A stretch of 64,000 nt of DNA from Yoonia sp. R2331. Its GTDB lineage: Bacteria; Pseudomonadota; Alphaproteobacteria; Rhodobacterales; Rhodobacteraceae. Where the stretch lies: the NCBI RefSeq assembly GCF_041103235.1, contig NZ_JBGCUN010000001.1, forward strand, positions 310,001 through 374,000, in the 5' to 3' direction. The position numbers and the translations under genes were made by a program. Below, piece by piece: positions 60,397 through 64,000 of this stretch. How positions within the stretch are numbered: the stretch's first letter is position 1; every line of letters begins with the position of its first letter. A model generated the notes under the pieces. It worked only from the letters and a program-made list of their open reading frames with translations. It had not been told where the DNA came from and ran no database searches.

Positions 60397-61404
60397 TCAG
60401 CTCTCGCGGTGATATCGCTCCAGAACGGCCACTTCCTCTTTCGATCCAAGGATCACAGGAACACGCTGATGATGCGAGTTAGGTTGCACATCCAAAATGC
60501 GTTCGGTTCCTGTAGACGCGGAACCACCTGCCTGTTCAACAATTAGCGCCATCGGATTAGCTTCATACATCAGGCGTAGTTTGCCGCCGTCAGCGATATT
60601 GCCAGCGTCACGTGGATAGAGAAATACGCCGCCGCGGATCAGGATCCGGTGGACTTCAGCCACCATCGAAGCGGTCCAGCGCATGTTGAAGGTCTTTTTA
60701 CGCGGGCCGGCTTCGCCTCGGATGCATTCGTCAAAATAGTGCCTCACCGGTTGATCCCAAAGTGTGTAACGAGAGGCATTGATCGCGAATTCACTCGTGT
60801 TTTCGGGGATCATCATATCGGGGTAAGTCAGGCGGAATTCGCCGGTGCCCTGCTGGTGGGTAAAGCCATTGACGCCGGTGCCTGTGGTGACCACCAAAGC
60901 GGTCGAGGGGCCGTAGACGGAATAGCCGGCGCTGATCTGCTCAGAGCCAACGCGAAGCACCGAGCGGTCGTCGGTGGCGTCGATCGCCGTGGGCAGCTGC
61001 GATATCGAGAAGATCGAACCCACAGAGAGATTGACGTCGAGGTTCGACGAGCCGTCAAGTGGATCGAAATAGACCAGATAGTCGCCGGCCTGCGGCTTAT
61101 CTTTCAGCCAGTAGACTTCGTCGACCTCTTCGGAGATCAAAGCAGCGACCCGACTGCAATTCGAACAATGCCGGACGAAGACCTCGTTTGCGATCACGTC
61201 GAGCTGCTTCTGAGTTTCCCCCTGAACATTGGTTGACTGGGTGGCGCCGAGCCTGCCCGAAAACGCCCCACCACGGATCTGATGAGAGATTATGCGGCAT
61301 GAAGTGGCGATATCCTCAAGAAGGAAAATCAAATCCTTCTCGACGCCGTGATTGCGGTAGTCCTGCAATAGGAACTCGCGAAAGGTGATCTGCTGAGCGC
61401 TCAT
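60397..61404 (-). CDS. fbp: Fructose-1,6-bisphosphatase class I
   Basis: Hydrolyses fructose-1,6-bisphosphate to fructose-6-phosphate in gluconeogenesis or the Calvin cycle. The 335-residue protein starts at the ATG at 61404 (MSAQQITFREFLLQDYRNHG). Metal and substrate motifs: ALISEEVDEVYW, LVYFDPLDGSSNLDVNLSVGSIFSI, and FMRWTASMVAEVHRIL-like binding region followed by GGVFLYPRDAGN and ANPMALIVEQAGG. It sits downstream of otnI with about 10 bp between. The neighbouring aldolase gene is decayed, so an original fbp-fba pair seems likely. Confidence 0.9.
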   Translation of the reverse strand: MSAQQITFREFLLQDYRNHGVEKDLIFLLEDIATSCRIISHQIRGGAFSGRLGATQSTNVQGETQKQLDVIANEVFVRHCSNCSRVAALISEEVDEVYWLKDKPQAGDYLVYFDPLDGSSNLDVNLSVGSIFSISQLPTAIDATDDRSVLRVGSEQISAGYSVYGPSTALVVTTGTGVNGFTHQQGTGEFRLTYPDMMIPENTSEFAINASRYTLWDQPVRHYFDECIRGEAGPRKKTFNMRWTASMVAEVHRILIRGGVFLYPRDAGNIADGGKLRLMYEANPMALIVEQAGGSASTGTERILDVQPNSHHQRVPVILGSKEEVAVLERYHRES

Positions 61405-61414
61405 GACATGTGTC

Positions 61415-62188
61415 CTATCCTGAAAGTCCCGCATGGTCGTTCACCCAGCCGAGCGTATCGTCAGTGTTGCCGCAGGGCTTGTATTCCGCCCCCAAAGGCG
61501 CGTCGTAGCCAAGATCAGAAATGACCTTAAACAAATAGCCGTAGTCGATCTCACCGTGATCCGGAGCCCCCCGATCCGGAACAGAAGCGAACTGGATATG
61601 CCCAATCCGATGCAGAAGCGCCTCGATCCGACGGGTCAGGTTCCCTTCCATCAACTGCACATGGTAGCAGTCGAACATCAGTTTCAGATTGTGAGCGTTG
61701 ACAACATCGAAGATCGCTTGCGCTTGATCGGTTGTGGTCAGGAAGTATCCCGGGGCATCGTAGCTGTTAAGCGGTTCGATCAGAATGGTGATGCCGTGTG
61801 GAGCGGCGGCTTCGCAGGCGTAGTTCAGGTTTTCGACAAAGGTACAATGAGCTTGGTATCCATCGGCGAATCCAGCCATGACATGGATGTTTGGTGTGCC
61901 GATGGCGGTGGCATAGGCAATGGCCTCATCGATGGCGGCCTGTGCCTCGGCCTCGCGTCCGGGGATTGCGGAAAGCCCGTTGTCCCCGGCGGCGACATCG
62001 CCGCGACGGGTGTTGAGGCCCAACATCGGCAGACCGGTCTCGCTCAGGGCGGCCTTCACGTCGTCGGTTGGCACATCATAGGGCCAGTGGCATTCCACGG
62101 CGTCGAAGCCAGCAGCCTTGGCGGCGCGGATAGCCTCGGGCAGGGGCCGGTCGTTCCACAAAAAGCCCAAGTTGGCAGAAAACTTCAT
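61415..62188 (-). CDS. otnI: 2-oxo-tetronate isomerase (hydroxypyruvate isomerase family)
   Basis: A 257-residue TIM-barrel isomerase of the Hyi/OtnI family that interconverts 2-oxo- and 3-oxo-tetronates in threonate/erythronate catabolism. The start at 62188 (MKFSANLGFLWNDRPL) overlaps the otnC stop. Metal/catalytic glutamates lie in ITILIEPLNSYD and GAEYKPCG; the family element MFDCYHVQLMEGNL is present. The order otnK-otnC-otnI supports OtnI over plain hydroxypyruvate isomerase. Confidence 0.87.
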   Translation of the reverse strand: MKFSANLGFLWNDRPLPEAIRAAKAAGFDAVECHWPYDVPTDDVKAALSETGLPMLGLNTRRGDVAAGDNGLSAIPGREAEAQAAIDEAIAYATAIGTPNIHVMAGFADGYQAHCTFVENLNYACEAAAPHGITILIEPLNSYDAPGYFLTTTDQAQAIFDVVNAHNLKLMFDCYHVQLMEGNLTRRIEALLHRIGHIQFASVPDRGAPDHGEIDYGYLFKVISDLGYDAPLGAEYKPCGNTDDTLGWVNDHAGLSG

Positions 62189-62835
62189 GCGTCCCACTCC
62201 ACATCGAATTTCGTGACAAGCGCCCGGACTTGGGTCTCTGTTAGTGCGCGCGGGTTCATTCCGCGCGTCAGCATCGCCAGGCGCGCGGTGTCTTCCAGTT
62301 CCTCGATGGCATTGCAGGCCGCCTCAATATCCTTGCCTGCAACCACGGGGCCGTGATTGGCAAGCATCACCGCACTGCGCCTTCCGGCAAGGCCACGCAC
62401 GGCGTCTCCCATCGCAGGATCGCCGGGCAGAAAGAACGGCAGCAACTTCACCTTTCCAAGCTTCATGATCCCGTAAGGTGTCAGCGGCGGCAGGAAATTG
62501 TCCTCATCGGCATCGGGCATCAAAGACAGCGCGACCGCATGGCAGCTGTGCAAATGCACCACCGCACCCGCCGTGCTGCGCGTGTCATAGAACGCCGTGT
62601 GAAGGGGCATTTCCTTGGTCGGCTTGTCGCCATCAATCAGCGCGCCTTGCGCATCAAACCGGCTCAGCCTGCCCGGATCGAGCCGGCCAAAACTTGTCCC
62701 GGTGGGAGACACCAAAAGTCCGCCGTCGTCCGTCCGGGCAGAGATGTTGCCGGTGCTGCCCCCGGTCAGGCCACGATCAAACATGGATTTTGCCAACAGG
62801 CAAATCTGCTCTCTTAGACGGGCTTCAATGCTCAT
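62185..62835 (-). CDS. otnC: 3-oxo-tetronate 4-phosphate decarboxylase (class II aldolase fold)
   Basis: A 216-residue zinc-dependent protein of the class II aldolase/adducin family. In the tetronate pathway OtnC decarboxylates 3-oxo-tetronate 4-phosphate to dihydroxyacetone phosphate. The start at 62835 (MSIEARLREQICLLAKSMFD) overlaps the otnK stop. Seen: GLTGGSTGNISART, the zinc histidines in AVVHLHSCHAVAL and the ANHGPVVAG segment, and KEMPLHTAFYDTR with the catalytic glutamate. Confidence 0.88.
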   Translation of the reverse strand: MSIEARLREQICLLAKSMFDRGLTGGSTGNISARTDDGGLLVSPTGTSFGRLDPGRLSRFDAQGALIDGDKPTKEMPLHTAFYDTRSTAGAVVHLHSCHAVALSLMPDADEDNFLPPLTPYGIMKLGKVKLLPFFLPGDPAMGDAVRGLAGRRSAVMLANHGPVVAGKDIEAACNAIEELEDTARLAMLTRGMNPRALTETQVRALVTKFDVEWDA

Positions 62836-64000
62836 GCGGTATCTAGTTTGGTCTGGGCGATCGAAAAGAAGTCTTCGGTGCCAAAGTTTCCGGACTTCAG
62901 GGCCAGCGCGATATTGGCCCCATCCGATGTGCAATAGGTCCATGGGACGCCAGGCGCGATTTCTGTCCCAATATCAAGTTGGGCCACTGCAAGCGCCTTG
63001 GTGACAGCGCCTGACGTCTCACCGCCCGCAACGATCACCCGGCGCGCACCCTTGTCCCGCGCGGCAACCGCGCAGGCCGACAGCGTGGCCTCGACGATCT
63101 CTCCGGCACCCGCCACGCCCAGCTTTTCCTGCGCTGCGCGAACGCTTTCGGGATTGGCCGTGGCATAGATGATCGGGGCTTTGTCGAGGTCCTGTTTGGA
63201 CAGCCAGTCAAGTGCTTTCTGCGGGCCGTTCTCTGCCAAAGACAGCGGGTCCAATTGGAAAGCAGGAACGCCACGGCTGGTGTAATCGGCCACTTGCTTG
63301 TTGGTCATGGAAGAGCAGCTGCCTGACAGAACGATCGTCCCAACCCCAAGCTGCGGCGCCTGCGCCCTTGGCGCGTCCGCAGACAGCAACCCATCCGCAA
63401 GATAAAGCGCCGGAAGTGGCATCGCCACAGCAGACCCCCCCGTAATCAACGGCATGTCACGACAGGCGGCGGCGATGGTCTCAAGGTCTGAATGTGCCAC
63501 GGCATCCACAACCACGTGCGCTGTGCCGTCTGCCCGATGGTCCGCAAGGCTGGCGCGCAGCGCATCAGCACCTTTTTCAACCGTTCGTCTGTCTGTCAGC
63601 CCCACGGGCTTTGTCACCTGCGGCGCAAGCAGACGCATCAGATTGCTATCACGCATCGGGGTCAGCGGATGGTCTTTCATTGGGCTTTCCGCCAATGGCT
63701 GCTGCCCGACAAACAGATTGCCCATGAAAATGGACCGCCCGTTTTCGGGGAAGGCCGGGCAATAGATCGTCTGGTCCGTATCCAGATCCCGCATCAACGC
63801 TTCTGCGACCGGGCCGATATTCCCGTCTGCTGTGCTATCAAAGGTTGAACAGTATTTCCAAAAGAACCGCTGCGCGCCTGCCGCCTGCAACCACGCAAGG
63901 GCCGCGCGTGTCTCGTTGACCGCCTCCGCGACCGGCGCGGTTCGGGATTTGAGTGCGATCACCTCAAACGGGCTGGTGGCGTCGGGCGGGGTATCGGGCA
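62832..64000 (-). CDS. otnK: 3-oxo-tetronate kinase (DUF1537), 5' end outside window
   Basis: Four-carbon acid sugar kinase that phosphorylates 3-oxo-tetronate at O4. The frame continues without a stop past base 64000, so roughly the N-terminal 30-40 residues are missing. Seen: FFWKYCSTFDSTADGNIGP, ALMRDLDTDQTIYCPAFPENGR, NSNLMRLL-like and LTDRRTVEKGA segments, and the C-terminal nucleotide-binding VIVAGGETSGAVTKAL. The next gene starts within its stop codon. First visible gene of otnK-otnC-otnI-fbp. Confidence 0.88.
   Translation of the reverse strand, partial: PDTPPDATSPFEVIALKSRTAPVAEAVNETRAALAWLQAAGAQRFFWKYCSTFDSTADGNIGPVAEALMRDLDTDQTIYCPAFPENGRSIFMGNLFVGQQPLAESPMKDHPLTPMRDSNLMRLLAPQVTKPVGLTDRRTVEKGADALRASLADHRADGTAHVVVDAVAHSDLETIAAACRDMPLITGGSAVAMPLPALYLADGLLSADAPRAQAPQLGVGTIVLSGSCSSMTNKQVADYTSRGVPAFQLDPLSLAENGPQKALDWLSKQDLDKAPIIYATANPESVRAAQEKLGVAGAGEIVEATLSACAVAARDKGARRVIVAGGETSGAVTKALAVAQLDIGTEIAPGVPWTYCTSDGANIALALKSGNFGTEDFFSIAQTKLDTA

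Noticed and set aside
1-64000. tRNA or rRNA genes
   Set aside because: I looked for T-arm-like motifs and rRNA-like stretches and found none that could be folded convincingly; a dedicated tRNA search would be needed to be certain.

Overview
The window looks like a chromosomal segment of a marine alphaproteobacterium of the family Rhodobacteraceae (Roseobacter group). This rests on the high GC content, the rpsA-ihfB-lapA-trpF-trpB order, the alphaproteobacterial form of ribosomal protein S4, a B12-dependent ribonucleotide reductase, an SBP56/methanethiol-oxidase homologue and DUF1489/DUF2237/DUF2332 genes typical of that group. Species-level assignment is not attempted.

Layout. 1-4.4 kb: acyl-CoA ligase (cut by the window edge), a DUF1489 protein, and nrdJ behind a pair of NrdR boxes. 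4.4-18.1 kb: a complete-looking inositol module. It holds a sugar ABC transporter (binding protein, permease, ATPase), a LacI-family regulator, a RidA protein, two extra Gfo/Idh/MocA oxidoreductases, an IolE-type protein, and the iolD-iolC-iolB-iolJ-iolG operon. The same 18-bp perfect palindrome lies in both divergent promoter regions (7506-7523 and 12341-12358), which ties uptake and catabolism to the LacI protein. iolA is not in the window. 18.1-23.5 kb: a YdcZ pair, then a six-gene operon joining a MacB/LolD-type ATPase and permease to DUF4198, a NikL-like protein and a ZnuA-like protein; this is a candidate unconventional metal transport system.

23.6-38.5 kb: housekeeping genes (rpsD, rpsA, ihfB, lapA, trpF, trpB, pth) mixed with a CatA-like acetyltransferase, a methyltransferase, a pair of secreted PepSY proteins with very long poly-aspartate tails beside a membrane-anchored LuxR-type regulator, three DUF genes and a selenium-binding-protein/methanethiol-oxidase homologue.

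38.5-55.4 kb: an accessory region. It is dominated by small regulator-plus-enzyme modules (WYL, TetR, AraC, TetR and LysR regulators with a monooxygenase-like protein, an MBL hydrolase, a DMT exporter, a Tat-exported flavoprotein with a cytochrome c, an HpaB-family protein and SnoaL-like proteins). Between them lie gene debris and transposon debris: MarR, GFA and VOC remnants, an IS3 transposase start, an IS66 tail and a resolvase fragment. This region sits between rplY and pth, which are normally neighbours, so it is probably an insertion of about 19 kb.

55.6-64 kb: rplY, amylosucrase, L-lactate dehydrogenase, and a tetronate (threonate/erythronate) operon otnK-otnC-otnI followed by fructose-1,6-bisphosphatase and the decayed remains of a class II fructose-bisphosphate aldolase.
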